NCBI RefSeq assembly: GCF_001875325.1 | Contig: NZ_MDDC01000004.1 | Span: forward strand, 62,001 to 126,000 | DNA length: 64,000 bases | Direction of reading: 5' to 3' | Source: Neomoorella thermoacetica | Lineage (GTDB): Bacteria; Bacillota; DSM-521; Neomoorellales; Neomoorellaceae | In this document: one piece after another, positions 43,149 through 53,686 of the stretch | Position numbering within the stretch: the first letter of the stretch is position 1 | How the letters are laid out: every line of letters begins with the position of its first letter | Notes under the pieces: generated by a model | The model's input: only the letters and a program-made list of their open reading frames with translations | The model's database searches: none | What the model was told of the DNA's origin: nothing | Program-made: the position numbers and the translations under genes

Positions 43149-43736
43149 TTGCCTTTATTTTTCAGTGATAACCTGAGAGCTGCCCTGGAGTGCCTGCTCT
43201 TTGTCGCCGGCGGTCCGGTGCCGGTAGACTCCCTGGCGGCCTGCCTGGGCGTCGAACCCGGAGACATCGCTGAGCTGGTGGCTGAATTACAGGAACTATA
43301 CGCCCGGGAAGAACGGGGCCTGCAGATCCGGGCCGTAGCCGGCGGCTACCAGATGTGCACCCGGCCCGAGTTTGCCGGCTATGTAGAAGCCTTCATGCGC
43401 CCGGAACTGCCGGCCTTATCCCGGGCCGCCCTGGAGACCCTGGCCATTATCGCCTACCGCCAGCCGGTAACCCGCGCGGAAATGGAGTATATCCGGGGGG
43501 TCAAAGTCGATGGCGTTTTAAATACCCTCATTAGCCGGGGCCTGGTCCAGGAAGTTGGCCGCAAGGAGGCCCCGGGACGCCCCATCCTTTATGGTACCAC
43601 AGCCAAATTCCTGGAGTTTTTCGGTTTAAAGGACTTAAAGGAATTGCCGCCCCTGGATGATGTTGCCGCGGGTCAGGAAAATAGCCGGGAGGCAGGTGGC
43701 CGGGGTAGTATACCTGGTGGTCCCGGGGAAGAATAA
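43149..43736 (+). CDS. scpB: Segregation and condensation protein ScpB
   Basis: The 195-residue protein has two winged helices, with ALECLLFVAGGPVPVDSLA and LPALSRAALETLAIIAYRQPVTRAEMEYIRGV, diagnostic of ScpB. The start is TTG 43149 with AAGGTGA ahead. It completes the Smc-ScpAB complex with ScpA for chromosome compaction. Confidence 0.94.
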   Translation: MPLFFSDNLRAALECLLFVAGGPVPVDSLAACLGVEPGDIAELVAELQELYAREERGLQIRAVAGGYQMCTRPEFAGYVEAFMRPELPALSRAALETLAIIAYRQPVTRAEMEYIRGVKVDGVLNTLISRGLVQEVGRKEAPGRPILYGTTAKFLEFFGLKDLKELPPLDDVAAGQENSREAGGRGSIPGGPGEE

Positions 43737-43764
43737 TTACATACTTCTTCCCGGGGGTGACGGG

Positions 43765-44508
43765 ATGCTCTGGCCCTGGCTGGCAGGTTTACTGGTGGGT
43801 ATGGTTACCTTACTCCTGGTCCCGATACGCCTGGAGGTTGTTTATCGCCGTACTGAACAGGAGGAGCGCCTCTGGCTGGAGCTCAACCTCCCGGGGGACA
43901 GGGGACTGTGGGAAGTAGAAATTCCCTCTGTCCAGGCCTGGCTGGCCCCCCTGCACCTGGAAACCCTGCTCCAGGCCGGCGGTACCGGAACTATTGGTGC
44001 AGGGAAAAGAGCGGTCAAGCACCCGGGGAATGCAGCCCGGACTGTCAGCCGGTTAATTGGTTTTATCGTCAGGGGACGCCTGGCTTACTGGCTGGGTTTA
44101 TTAAGGAAATTTAGTTGCATCTGGCAGCGTTTTTACGGGCGGGTGACCTGCCGGCGGTTGCGGTTATTTTTAACCCTGGGGATGGAGGAACCAGCCACGA
44201 CCGCCCTGGCCTACGGTAGCGCCTGGGCCCTGCTGGCTTTGCTGTACCAGAATTTACAGCGCCGGGCGCGCCTGGACTTTCAACAACCTGAGCTGCTGGT
44301 AAGGCCGCGATTTAACGCACCGGGCTTGCTGGTTGATTTTAACTGCATATTTACCTTTCGCCTGGGCTATATTATAAGCGCTGGTTTACTGCTTTTAAGG
44401 TTACTTCTGGGTATATTCTGGCAGGCGAGGGGAGCAAGCAAAGATGCCCGAACATCCCATCGAAGCCTTGATGAAGACAGCCATGGAAAGCATCAAAGAT
44501 ATGGTTGA
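43765..44508 (+). CDS. ytfI: DUF2953 family protein (YtfI-like)
   Basis: The 247-residue protein has an N-terminal membrane helix (MLWPWLAGLLVGMVTLLLVPI), a basic middle and a second hydrophobic segment near residues 205-230, matching the DUF2953 layout. Its function is not established. In Bacillus it is the partner of ytfJ/gerW, the next gene here, overlapping by 65 bases. The start is ATG 43765 with GGGGGTGA 6 bases ahead. Confidence 0.75.
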   Translation: MLWPWLAGLLVGMVTLLLVPIRLEVVYRRTEQEERLWLELNLPGDRGLWEVEIPSVQAWLAPLHLETLLQAGGTGTIGAGKRAVKHPGNAARTVSRLIGFIVRGRLAYWLGLLRKFSCIWQRFYGRVTCRRLRLFLTLGMEEPATTALAYGSAWALLALLYQNLQRRARLDFQQPELLVRPRFNAPGLLVDFNCIFTFRLGYIISAGLLLLRLLLGIFWQARGASKDARTSHRSLDEDSHGKHQRYG

Positions 44509-44929
44509 TGTGAATACGGTGGTGGGGGATCCCATTGAAACCCAGGACGGCCAGGTCATTGTTCCTGTGTCCCGGGTAACGGCCGGTTTTGCTGCCGGTG
44601 GGTCGGAGTATGAACCGGGGAACGCCGACGGCGGCGGGGGAGGGAAGGAAAGCCTGCCCTTCGGCGGTGGCAGTGGCGCCGGTGTTTCTGTCCAGCCGGT
44701 GGGTTTTTTGGTCGTGGGTAAGGAACAGGTGCGCTTGCTGCCTGTTGACGGTAACGCCGTCGTCGACCGCCTGATCGATATCGCCCCCCAGGTGATGGAA
44801 AAGATCCAGGAACTCCTGGGCAGGGGGAAAAGTGCGAAGGGTAACGGAAGAGTTAACGGCAGCAGCACCCCGACCACGGTCCGCAATAAAATGGTTCTCC
44901 GCCCCCAGGAACAGGATACGGAAGAATAA
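44444..44929 (+). CDS. gerW: GerW (YtfJ) sporulation protein
   Basis: This 161-residue protein has the GerW core: HPIEALMKTAMESIKDMVDVNTVVGDPI, VIVPVSRVTAGFAAGG and GVSVQPVGFLVV. A Gly-rich insert lies at residues 60-80 and a variable tail follows. GerW is needed for normal germination in Bacillus. It overlaps ytfI. Confidence 0.92.
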   Translation: MPEHPIEALMKTAMESIKDMVDVNTVVGDPIETQDGQVIVPVSRVTAGFAAGGSEYEPGNADGGGGGKESLPFGGGSGAGVSVQPVGFLVVGKEQVRLLPVDGNAVVDRLIDIAPQVMEKIQELLGRGKSAKGNGRVNGSSTPTTVRNKMVLRPQEQDTEE

Positions 44930-44950
44930 GTAAACATAATATTTGTTTCC

Positions 44951-44982
44951 TGGCAGGGAAAAGACCCTGCCAGGGCGAATAT
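44951..44982 (+). other. Hairpin plus GCGAATAT element before dacF
   Basis: TGGCAGGG (44951-44958) pairs perfectly with CCCTGCCA (44965-44972) and is followed by GGGCGAATAT. A related GGCAGGAA...GCGAATAT arrangement occurs in the ilvC leader. There is no T-run, so it is not a simple terminator. Confidence 0.4.
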
Positions 44983-45019
44983 AAAGACCCGGAGTATTTT
45001 TTACAGGGGGTTTCACATT

Positions 45020-46177
45020 TTGTGCAAGAAGTATGGCCCCCGGTTCCTTGCTGCCGGGGTCTTTTTATTTATTTTCTTGGGCTTTATTAACCCGGTCCGG
45101 GCTGCTGCCCCGGACATACAGGCCGTGAGTTATGTATTGATGGATTTTCGGACGGGCCAGGTCCTCCTGGCCAGGAATCCCCATGAGCGTCGGCCCCAGG
45201 CCAGTACCACCAAGATTACCACGGCCATTTTAGCCCTGGAGCGCGGCAACTTGAACGACCGGGTTACTGCCAGTAAAAATGCCGCCGGGACACCGGAGAG
45301 TTCTATATATCTCCAGGAAGGGGAGACCCTGACCCTGGAGGAACTCCTCTACGCCCTGCTGCTGCATTCCGCCAATGATGCCGCCGTGGCCATTGCTGAG
45401 CATATCGGCGGCAGCGTTGAGAACTTTGCCCGTATGATGAACGAGAAGGTCCAGGAGATTGGGGCCCGGGATACCCATTATGTCAACCCCCACGGCCTGA
45501 CGGCTCCGGACCACTACTCCTCGGCTTACGACCTGGCCCTCATTGGCCGTTACGCCATGATGAATCCAAAATTCCGGGAGATTGTCGCTACTCGCCGGCG
45601 GATCATCCCCTGGGCCGGTAAACCCTGGCCGCGATTGCTGATCAATGAAAATCGCCTGCTGTGGGGCTATTATGCTTACCCCGGTGCCGATGGGGTCAAA
45701 AACGGCTATACTACCCCGGCCGGGCAGGTCCTGGTGGCCTCGGCCACCAGGGATAACTTGCGGCTCATCGCCGTGGTTATGAAGTCCCCCAATATGTACC
45801 GGGAAACCAGCGCTCTCCTCGATTACGGGTTTAATAACTTTCACCAGGTCAAGTTAATGCCCGCCGGCCAGCAGGTAGCCCTGGCCGGGGTCCAGGGCGG
45901 CATAGCCGCCAATATACCCGCCGTCACGGCCGATGATGTCCTGGTAGTCGAGCCGAAGAATGAAAACTGGACCTGGCAGCAGCGGGTGGAACTGAATCCC
46001 GGCCTCCATGCCCCGGTCAAGAAGGGGGACAGGATCGGGCGTCTAATCTTTACCTCTCACGACCAGGAAGTAAGTGTGGACCTGATAGCTGCCGGTAATG
46101 TAGCCCCCCGGCCCTGGTGGATGGGCTTCCTGGAAGCCTTCCTGACAGTCTTCAACCTGCCCTGGTTGCGGTTCTAG
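45020..46177 (+). CDS. dacF: D-alanyl-D-alanine carboxypeptidase DacF (PBP5 family)
   Basis: The 385-residue protein has a signal peptide (hydrophobic 10-25, cleavage near VRAAA). The three active-site motifs are STTKI (SxxK), HSAND (SxN) and KNGYT (KTG equivalent). The C-terminal half is the PBP5-type beta domain ending in an amphipathic helix. It trims peptidoglycan stem peptides. Its place before spmAB matches the sporulation-linked dacF-spmA-spmB clusters. TTG start with GGGGG ahead. Confidence 0.92.
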   Translation: MCKKYGPRFLAAGVFLFIFLGFINPVRAAAPDIQAVSYVLMDFRTGQVLLARNPHERRPQASTTKITTAILALERGNLNDRVTASKNAAGTPESSIYLQEGETLTLEELLYALLLHSANDAAVAIAEHIGGSVENFARMMNEKVQEIGARDTHYVNPHGLTAPDHYSSAYDLALIGRYAMMNPKFREIVATRRRIIPWAGKPWPRLLINENRLLWGYYAYPGADGVKNGYTTPAGQVLVASATRDNLRLIAVVMKSPNMYRETSALLDYGFNNFHQVKLMPAGQQVALAGVQGGIAANIPAVTADDVLVVEPKNENWTWQQRVELNPGLHAPVKKGDRIGRLIFTSHDQEVSVDLIAAGNVAPRPWWMGFLEAFLTVFNLPWLRF

Positions 46178-46218
46178 AAAGGCAAGTCCCTTCATAAATC
46201 TTACTAAAAAGGTGATTT

Positions 46219-46824
46219 ATGGAGGGACTACCGGTGGTAAATCTCATCTGGCTGTTAATGCTCCTGGTAGGGATAGTAGTAGCTGCTTTAAATGGGCATA
46301 TCGAGATAGTTACCGATGCCTCCCTGGAGGCAGCCCAGACGGCGGTAAACCTGGCCTTCGAGCTTATCGGCCTCATGGCCATGTGGCTGGGGCTTTTAAA
46401 GATTGCCGAAGAAGCTGGCCTGGTAGCCTTCCTGGCCCGCCTCCTGCGTCCCTGCACCCGTTACCTCTTCCCGGAGATCCCCCGGGATCACCCGGCTATC
46501 GGTTCCATCATTATGAATATGAGCGCCAATATCCTGGGCCTGGGCAACGCCGCTACCCCCTTTGGCCTCAAGGCCATGCAAGAACTCCAAACCCTGAACC
46601 CTCGCCCCGAGGAAGCAACCCCGGCCATGTGCACCTTCCTGGGGCTGAACACCGGCTGCATAACCCTGATCCCGGCGACCATCATCGGCATCCGGGCGGC
46701 TGCCGGCAGCACCGACCCGACAATAGTCGTCGGTCCCACCATTCTGGCCACGGGGTTCAGTATGGTCATGGCCGTAGTTTTTGACCGCGTTTTCCGCCGC
46801 TTCTATGGTGATCACCGGAGGTGA
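46219..46824 (+). CDS. spmA: Spore maturation protein SpmA
   Basis: The 201-residue membrane protein has SpmA blocks: GLMAMWLGLLKIAEEAGLV, FLARLLRPCTRYLFPEIP, MNMSANILGLGNAATPFGLKAM and TFLGLNTGCITLIPATI. It is required with SpmB for spore core dehydration. Its end overlaps spmB. Confidence 0.94.
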   Translation: MEGLPVVNLIWLLMLLVGIVVAALNGHIEIVTDASLEAAQTAVNLAFELIGLMAMWLGLLKIAEEAGLVAFLARLLRPCTRYLFPEIPRDHPAIGSIIMNMSANILGLGNAATPFGLKAMQELQTLNPRPEEATPAMCTFLGLNTGCITLIPATIIGIRAAAGSTDPTIVVGPTILATGFSMVMAVVFDRVFRRFYGDHRR

Positions 46825-46829
46825 GGGGG

Positions 46830-47363
46830 GTGACGGAAGCTGTTGTTGCCGTCTCCCGCTGGGCCATTCCCCTGGTACTCTTTTTAATCCCGGCCTACGG
46901 CTACCTGCGGGGAGTCGCTGTTTATGAGGCCTTTGTTGCCGGGGCGGAAGACGGTTTCAAGGTGGCCATCAAAATTATCCCTTTTCTGGTAGGGATGCTG
47001 GTGGCCATTAGCGTTTTCCGGGCTTCCGGGGCCATGGACCTCTTTGCCCGGTCCCTGAACCCGGTCCTGCACCTGGTGGGCATTCCCGGGGAAGTGCTAC
47101 CCCTGGCAGTTATGCGTCCCCTGTCCGGCGGCGGCGCCTTAGGTGTAGCGGCCGAGCTCATCGGCGACTATGGACCCGATTCCTTTATCGGCCGCTTGGC
47201 TTCGGTCATGCAGGGGACTACAGATACGACCTTCTATGTTTTGACAGTATATTTCGGCTCTGTGGGGGTAAGGCGCTACCGCTATGCCCTGGCCCTGGGG
47301 CTGATTGCCGATATTTCCAGCTTGATAGCGGCCGTGGCTATTTGCCGCCTGATGTTTGGTTAA
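46830..47363 (+). CDS. spmB: Spore maturation protein SpmB
   Basis: The 177-residue membrane protein has AISVFRASGAMDLF, MRPLSGGGALGVAAELI and MQGTTDTTFYVLTVYFGSVG, the SpmB signatures. Two GTG starts exist (46821 and 46830), both after GGAGGTGAGG; the second has better spacing. It converges on ogt with a 26-base overlap at the ends. Confidence 0.93.
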   Translation: MTEAVVAVSRWAIPLVLFLIPAYGYLRGVAVYEAFVAGAEDGFKVAIKIIPFLVGMLVAISVFRASGAMDLFARSLNPVLHLVGIPGEVLPLAVMRPLSGGGALGVAAELIGDYGPDSFIGRLASVMQGTTDTTFYVLTVYFGSVGVRRYRYALALGLIADISSLIAAVAICRLMFG

Positions 47364-47880
47364 CCCTATCCTCAAACTCCAGGAGCCACTCCTTGACTGC
47401 CAGGCCGCCGCCGAAACCTACCAGGCGGCCGTTTTTACCGATGACGCGGTGACAGGGGATTATAATCCCTACCGGGTTGCTGCCAATAGCCTGTCCGGTA
47501 GCCCTGGTTGCCCGGGGACGGCAGATGGTCCGGGCCAGGTCGCTGTAGCTGCAAGTGGTGCCATAGGGGATTTTCAGCAGGGCCGCCCAGACAGAACGCT
47601 GGAAGGGGGTGCCGTGGAGATCCAGGGGCAAGTTGAAGGCCCGGCGACGGCCGGCGAAGTATTCATCCAGCTGGACCATAGTTTCCCGGGACAGGCTGTC
47701 CTGTTCACCGGTAGTAATAGCAACGCCAGGGAATACTCTTGCCAGGTAAGCAGAGGTAGCCGCGGCAGGCTCAGCTGCAAAGGCCAGCCGGCAGAGGCCG
47801 GCCGGGCTGGTTACGATTGTCAGGATGCCTACAGGGGAATTATAATGGTTGATGGTAAGATGCAATCTTATCACGCCCAT
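47338..47880 (-). CDS. ogt: Methylated-DNA-protein cysteine methyltransferase Ogt
   Basis: This 180-residue repair protein has an RNase-H-like N-terminal domain and the active site IIPCHRVIGKNGRLVGFGGG with acceptor Cys in PCHR, then the WLLEFE end. FQRSVWAALLKIPYGTTCSYSDLA is the DNA-binding helix-turn-helix. It removes O6-alkyl groups from guanine. Confidence 0.94.
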   Translation of the reverse strand: MGVIRLHLTINHYNSPVGILTIVTSPAGLCRLAFAAEPAAATSAYLARVFPGVAITTGEQDSLSRETMVQLDEYFAGRRRAFNLPLDLHGTPFQRSVWAALLKIPYGTTCSYSDLARTICRPRATRATGQAIGSNPVGIIIPCHRVIGKNGRLVGFGGGLAVKEWLLEFEDRVNQTSGGK

Positions 47881-48057
47881 TGTCCCTCCTCGGAAAATAG
47901 ACTTCTGCCCAAAATGGTTACTGTTGGCAGGCGCTTTGCTACAGGCTGGAGGGTACAGTCTGCGGGCTCCGGTGGTTCTCGGCTAGCAAACTTCGCGCTC
48001 AGCCTTGCACGGCGGCGGGGGTGGCTTGGCTTTATCTCTTTGATCAATCATAACGGG

Positions 48058-48241
48058 GCGTGGTACTTCTCGTTCCTGAAGCCACGTTACGATCCCCATC
48101 CCGTTCACCGCCGCCTCGCTTCGGATTCGCGTAAGTATCTGACGCCTCGAACCAAGTCGCCCTCCGCCTGTACCCTCCAACCCCTTACCTCAGCCTACAT
48201 TTTCATTGTTCGTGGCGGGGGCGCCAGCCCCCATGAGGGGC
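48058..48241 (-). repeat. 184-bp dispersed repeat, copy 1
   Basis: Read on the minus strand it begins CCCCTCATGGG, continues with GGAGGGCGACTTGGTTCGAG, GCGAGGCGGCGGTGAACG and GATGGGGATCGTAACG, and ends TTCAGGAACGAGAAGTA. The same order, length and most bases recur at 62233-62416 on the plus strand. Translations of the two copies differ, so it is not a conserved protein. The rest of the gap 47881-48255 (about 180 bases upstream of the repeat) shows no gene; one GGAGGGTACAG block there echoes the repeat in inverted orientation. Confidence 0.75.
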
Positions 48242-48255
48242 TCCTCGGAAATAAC

Positions 48256-48861
48256 TCATCGTGGCCACCAGAGGCGGCACAGGGAAACGACTGCCACCCC
48301 GGCGGCATAACCGGCCAGCACGTCGGTGGGATAATGGACGCCCAGATAAAGGCGGCTGAGCCCCAGCAAGAAGAGGAAAAAAATAGTCAGCCTGGCTACC
48401 AGGGAATGGTAGCGGGACGGGAGCCTCTGTAACAGTACCAGGGCCAGCAGGCTGAAGAAGACGGTTCCCATCATGGCATGGCCGCTGGGGAAGCTGAAGC
48501 CAGGTGCGGGTTCCAGGGGACCCAGGGCGGGGCGGGGCCGATGGTAAAAGGCCTTTAGCCCCTCCATGAGGGCCCAGGCGCCGTTCATGGTAAACATAAG
48601 GACCCAGAAGCCCCTGTAATCACGCCCTAAAAGGAAGCTTATACCTAGGGCGGCCGTGGCCAGGTAGAAGAAGATGGACGTACCGAAGAAAGTAATTACT
48701 TTGAAGAAAATAGTAGCCAGGGGGCTACGGTAAGCCATTAACCTGTTAAGAATCCAGGTATCAAAGTAGCGGACTCCCGGCAGGGTGATGGCAGTGGCCA
48801 ACAGGAGGAAAATTATAACCATCAAGGCGGCTATTAATAAAAAATAACGCTTGCGGGTCAC
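48256..48861 (-). CDS. PAP2-family membrane phosphatase
   Basis: This 201-residue protein has five or six membrane segments and the three phosphatase motifs: KAFYHRPRP (KxxxxxRP), FPSGHAMMG (PSGH) and SRLYLGVHYPTDVLAG (SRxxxxxHxxxD). It likely dephosphorylates undecaprenyl diphosphate or a phosphatidate. Monocistronic as far as can be seen. Confidence 0.9.
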   Translation of the reverse strand: MTRKRYFLLIAALMVIIFLLLATAITLPGVRYFDTWILNRLMAYRSPLATIFFKVITFFGTSIFFYLATAALGISFLLGRDYRGFWVLMFTMNGAWALMEGLKAFYHRPRPALGPLEPAPGFSFPSGHAMMGTVFFSLLALVLLQRLPSRYHSLVARLTIFFLFLLGLSRLYLGVHYPTDVLAGYAAGVAVVSLCRLWWPR

Positions 48862-48945
48862 CGGTGAAATGCACCACTTTTCATTTTAGAGTTGGTCAGT
48901 TGGGCGGGTATCGGGTAGCAGGACTTTTCCCTTCGGAGGATGATC

Positions 48946-49668
48946 ATGCGTTTGCAGAAGTACCTGGCCCTGGCCGGAGTGGCTTCCCGGCGCCGGGCCG
49001 AAGACCTTATCCGTGCCGGACGGGTGCGGGTAAACGGCCGGGTCATAAAAGTTATGGGTGTCCAGGTGGAACCGGGGCAGGATAGAGTGACTGTCGACGG
49101 CCAGCCTGTAATCGGGCCGGAGAGAAAGTATTACCTTCTCCTGTTTAAACCGGCCGGTTATGTAACTACCGTCTCCGATCCACGGGGACGGCCCAAGGTC
49201 ACTGACCTGGTGCACGGCATACCTGCTAGATTATATCCCGTGGGCCGGCTGGATTATGCCACCGAGGGACTTCTCTTGCTAACCAACGACGGCGAGCTAA
49301 CCCTGCGACTGACCCACCCCAGATACGGGGTAACGAAGACCTACTTGGCTCTGGTCAGGGGTATACCCGATGCTAATACTATCCAGCATTTACGCCGCGG
49401 TGTCAAGCTGGAAGACGGCCCTACAGCTCCTGCGAGGGTAAATTTGTGTCGGGCGGGGAAAGATAGCGCCCTCCTGGAATTAACCCTCAGGGAAGGCCGG
49501 AACCGGGAGGTGCGACGGATGCTGGCGGCGGTCGGTCACCCGGTCCTGCGCCTCCGGCGGATCCGCCTGGCCTTTTTAACCCTTCAGGGTTTAAAACCCG
49601 GCACCTATCGCCACCTCACCCCCCGTGAAGTCGATCGATTGTACCGGCTGGCAGGTTTAAAAAAATAG
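48946..49668 (+). CDS. rluB: RluB/RsuA-family pseudouridine synthase
   Basis: The 240-residue protein has an N-terminal S4 RNA-binding domain (MRLQKYLALAGVASRRRAEDL) and the catalytic motif GRLDYATEGLLLLTNDG with the nucleophilic Asp. It also has LREGRNREVRRMLAAVGHPVLRL. Length and order fit large-subunit rRNA synthase RluB. The start was set at ATG 48946, six bases after GGAGG. Confidence 0.92.
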   Translation: MRLQKYLALAGVASRRRAEDLIRAGRVRVNGRVIKVMGVQVEPGQDRVTVDGQPVIGPERKYYLLLFKPAGYVTTVSDPRGRPKVTDLVHGIPARLYPVGRLDYATEGLLLLTNDGELTLRLTHPRYGVTKTYLALVRGIPDANTIQHLRRGVKLEDGPTAPARVNLCRAGKDSALLELTLREGRNREVRRMLAAVGHPVLRLRRIRLAFLTLQGLKPGTYRHLTPREVDRLYRLAGLKK

Positions 49669-49751
49669 CCCTCCTGGCCGATTTTTCCTCGCCAAAGCCA
49701 TGCTGGTATGATAGAATGGTGATAGATGGCTGATAGGAGGCAGGGATATTA

Positions 49752-50282
49752 GTGGCAGGTTTGGAACAGGGACTGGTCCAGGTCTATACCGGGGACGCCA
49801 AGGGCAAGAGCACTGCCGCTTTCGGCCTGGCCCTGCGAGCTGCGGGCCACGGTTTTAAAGTCGTCATTATCCAGTTCATGAAAACGCCCGATTATGGCGA
49901 ACACCGTTCTTTCCAGCGCCTGGCGCCGGAGATAGAGGTTAAGACCTTCGGCCGGAAAGGTTTTATCCACCAGGGCGGCGCCCGGCCCGAGGATTATGAG
50001 CAGGCGGCCGCGGCCCTGGCCTGCGCCAGGGAAATAATGCTCAGCGGTAAAGTGGATATCCTGATCCTTGACGAAATTAACAATGCCCTCCATTTCGGCC
50101 TCTTGAAGGAAGAAGAGGTCCTGGATTTCTTGCGGCAGCGGCCGGCCCGGGTTGAGGTGGTCCTGACCGGTCGCAACGCCCCGGCCGGGGTAATCGCCGC
50201 CGCTGACCTGGTCACGGAGATGCGCCAGGTTAAGCACCCCTACGAAAAAGGGATTAAGGCCCGGAAGGGGATCGAATACTAA
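49752..50282 (+). CDS. cobO: Cob(I)yrinic acid a,c-diamide adenosyltransferase CobO
   Basis: The 176-residue P-loop enzyme has YTGDAKGKSTAAFGLALRA, FMKTPDYGEHRSFQ, ILDEINNALHFGLL and VVLTGRNAP, as in CobO/BtuR. It adenosylates corrinoids with ATP. GTG start, GGAGG 10 bases ahead. It is isolated from other cobalamin genes; no cobalamin riboswitch is seen. Confidence 0.93.
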   Translation: MAGLEQGLVQVYTGDAKGKSTAAFGLALRAAGHGFKVVIIQFMKTPDYGEHRSFQRLAPEIEVKTFGRKGFIHQGGARPEDYEQAAAALACAREIMLSGKVDILILDEINNALHFGLLKEEEVLDFLRQRPARVEVVLTGRNAPAGVIAAADLVTEMRQVKHPYEKGIKARKGIEY

Positions 50283-51407
<1,125 letters not shown>

Positions 51408-51440
51408 AAAAATAAAGTAACCGGGAAGCCCATAAAGTGG

Positions 51441-51470
51441 TGGCCCCGGGATTTAACTAACCCGGGGCCA
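51441..51470 (+). terminator. Hairpin after ilvC
   Basis: A perfect 10-bp stem TGGCCCCGGG/CCCGGGGCCA (51441-51450, 51461-51470) is followed by TTAAAAGTTT, only a weak T-run. Probably the ilvC terminator. Confidence 0.65.
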
Positions 51471-51514
51471 TTAAAAGTTTATACTTATAAAAAGAGAGGA
51501 GAGGGGAAAGCGCA

Positions 51515-53563
51515 ATGGAGTTATTTCCAATCATTCCGGCAGGCGTGATTTTAGCCCTGCTGGTTGCTGTCTACATGACCATGAGTGTCTTGAAGGAAGA
51601 CACGGGTCCAAGGGAAATGCAGACTATCGCCGCAGCTATCCGGGAAGGAGCTATGGCCTTCTTGAACCGGCAGTATCGTACCATTGCTTGCCTGGCCATT
51701 ATCGTGGCCGTGCTGCTGGCCCTCCTCACCCGCCAGTATCATACAGCCATCGCCTTTATTACCGGGGCCTTCGCTTCGGCTCTTTCCGGTTATATCGGTA
51801 TGTATGTGGCGGTCAATGCCAACCTCCGGGTGGCCGCCGGGGCGCGCAAGAGCCTCAATAAAGCCCTTACCATCGCTTTCCGGGGCGGGGCTGTAACCGG
51901 CCTGGCAGTTACGGCCCTGTCCCTTCTGGGAGTAACGCTTCTCTTTTACGCCTTTGGTGGTGCGGCCAACCCCACCCGGGCCCCTTTAAATATTGTCGGT
52001 TTCGGTTTTGGCGCCAGCTTTGTGGCCCTTTTTGCCCAGCTGGGCGGCGGGATCTATACCAAGGCTGCTGACGTTGGGGCTGACCTGGTAGGAAAAGTAG
52101 AAGCCGGTATCCCTGAGGATGACCCGCGCAACCCGGCCGTGGTGGCCGACCTGGTGGGAGATAATGTCGGCGATTGCGCCGGACGTGGTGCCGATCTCTT
52201 TGAATCGACGGCGGCAGAAAATATCGGTGCTATGATCCTGGGCATTGCCCTGTTTCCTGTTTTTGGCGTCAAGGGCATTATCTTTCCCCTGGTTGCCGGG
52301 GCTGCTGGAATAATTGCCTCGATAATCGGGATGTTCTTTGTTCGCGCCAGGGAAAACCAGAACCCCATGGCTGCTTTAACCCGGGGCTATATAGTTACCA
52401 GTATTATCGCCGCGATCTTTCTTTATCCCATCAGCCAGGCTACTTTAAGCGGTCCCGGGGTAAACTTTATTTATTTTTACGGCGCCGGGATTATTGGCAT
52501 TGTGCTGAGTTTTATCTTTGTCCTCATAACCCAGTATTACACTTCATATAGTTACCGGCCTGTCAAAGAAATTGCCGGTGCCTCCATAACCGGGCCAGCC
52601 ACCAATATCATTTCCGGTGTGGCCGTGGGTTTTGAAAGCACGGCCCTCCCGGTTATCTTTATCTCCCTGGCCATACTCGGCGCCTATTGGCTGGGCCAGC
52701 ATAGCGGCGTGCCCGGTGGGGGCCTCTACGGTACGGCCGTGGCTACCATGGGTATGCTCAGCACGGCAGCCTATATCCTGGCCATGGATACTTACGGCCC
52801 TATTACTGATAATGCCGGCGGTATTGTAGAGATGTCCGGGGCGCCGGATGAAGTGCGCCAGCGGACGGACCGTTTGGATGCTTCCGGCAATACCACCAAA
52901 GCCCTGACCAAGGGTTATGCCGTTGGCAGTGCCGCCCTGGCTACCTTCCTGCTCTTCTCGGCCTACATCGATGAGGTAAAACTCGCTCTAAATATTAAGG
53001 GCAATTTCCCGGTTGATATCGGCAAACCGGAGGTTTTTGTAGGCGCCTTTATCGCCGCAATGATGGTTTTCCTCTTTAGTTCCACAGCTATCCGGGCCGT
53101 GGGTAAGGCGGCCCAGTATGTCATCCTGGAGGTGCGACGCCAGTTTAAGGAGATACCGGGCATTATGGATGGTAGAGCCAAACCGGAATATGGCACCTGT
53201 GTGGATATCGTCACCCGCGGCGCGTTAAAGGAAATGATCCTGCCCGGTGTTATCGTTGTTTTGACCCCCATTATTGTCGGGCTGGTTTTAAAGGCGGAGG
53301 CTGCTGCTGCCTTTTTGATGGTGGGAACAATCACCGGCGTTATTATGGCTCTCTTTTTGAACAACGGCGGCGGCGCCTGGGATAATGCCAAGAAGTATAT
53401 TGAACTGGGTAACTACGGCGGTAAGGGTTCTGAAGCCCATAAGGCCGGCGTCGTCGGTGATACCGTGGGCGATCCCTTTAAGGATACCGCAGGTCCTTCC
53501 CTGCACGTCCTGGTAAAACTCATCAGCACCATTACCCTGGTGCTGGCACCCCTGTTTATTTAA
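51515..53563 (+). CDS. hppA: Membrane proton-pumping pyrophosphatase HppA
   Basis: The 682-residue protein has 16 or so membrane helices. The substrate-site acidic motif is [53 protein letters not shown], and a second acidic block lies near [15 protein letters not shown]. The segment [10 protein letters not shown] has Lys where K+-dependent members have Ala, so it is probably the K+-independent, H+-pumping class. It hydrolyses PPi to build a proton gradient. GAGGAGAGGGG precedes the ATG. Confidence 0.95.
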   Translation: MELFPIIPAGVILALLVAVYMTMSVLKEDTGPREMQTIAAAIREGAMAFLNRQYRTIACLAIIVAVLLALLTRQYHTAIAFITGAFASALSGYIGMYVAVNANLRVAAGARKSLNKALTIAFRGGAVTGLAVTALSLLGVTLLFYAFGGAANPTRAPLNIVGFGFGASFVALFAQLGGGIYTKAADVGADLVGKVEAGIPEDDPRNPAVVADLVGDNVGDCAGRGADLFESTAAENIGAMILGIALFPVFGVKGIIFPLVAGAAGIIASIIGMFFVRARENQNPMAALTRGYIVTSIIAAIFLYPISQATLSGPGVNFIYFYGAGIIGIVLSFIFVLITQYYTSYSYRPVKEIAGASITGPATNIISGVAVGFESTALPVIFISLAILGAYWLGQHSGVPGGGLYGTAVATMGMLSTAAYILAMDTYGPITDNAGGIVEMSGAPDEVRQRTDRLDASGNTTKALTKGYAVGSAALATFLLFSAYIDEVKLALNIKGNFPVDIGKPEVFVGAFIAAMMVFLFSSTAIRAVGKAAQYVILEVRRQFKEIPGIMDGRAKPEYGTCVDIVTRGALKEMILPGVIVVLTPIIVGLVLKAEAAAAFLMVGTITGVIMALFLNNGGGAWDNAKKYIELGNYGGKGSEAHKAGVVGDTVGDPFKDTAGPSLHVLVKLISTITLVLAPLFI

Positions 53564-53610
53564 CTCGCGTCCATGAAGGGCCTCAGCGCGTAGCAGCCGG
53601 GCAAGAATAA

Positions 53611-53649
53611 AAAAAGCCCTTTTCCCTTGCGCGGGGATAAGGGCTTTTT
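53611..53649. terminator. Bidirectional terminator between hppA and trkA
   Basis: Stem AAAAAGCCCTT/AAGGGCTTTTT (53611-53621, 53639-53649) has A- and T-runs at both sides, serving the two convergent genes. Confidence 0.88.
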
Positions 53650-53686
53650 ATTATACCTTTTATGGCCGGGACAGAACAATTCCGGT

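Noticed and set aside
47356-48432. Plus-strand frame of about 358 codons opposite ogt, the repeat and PAP2
   Set aside because: It runs across the antisense of two well-supported genes and a non-coding repeat. Composition is that of a shadow frame.
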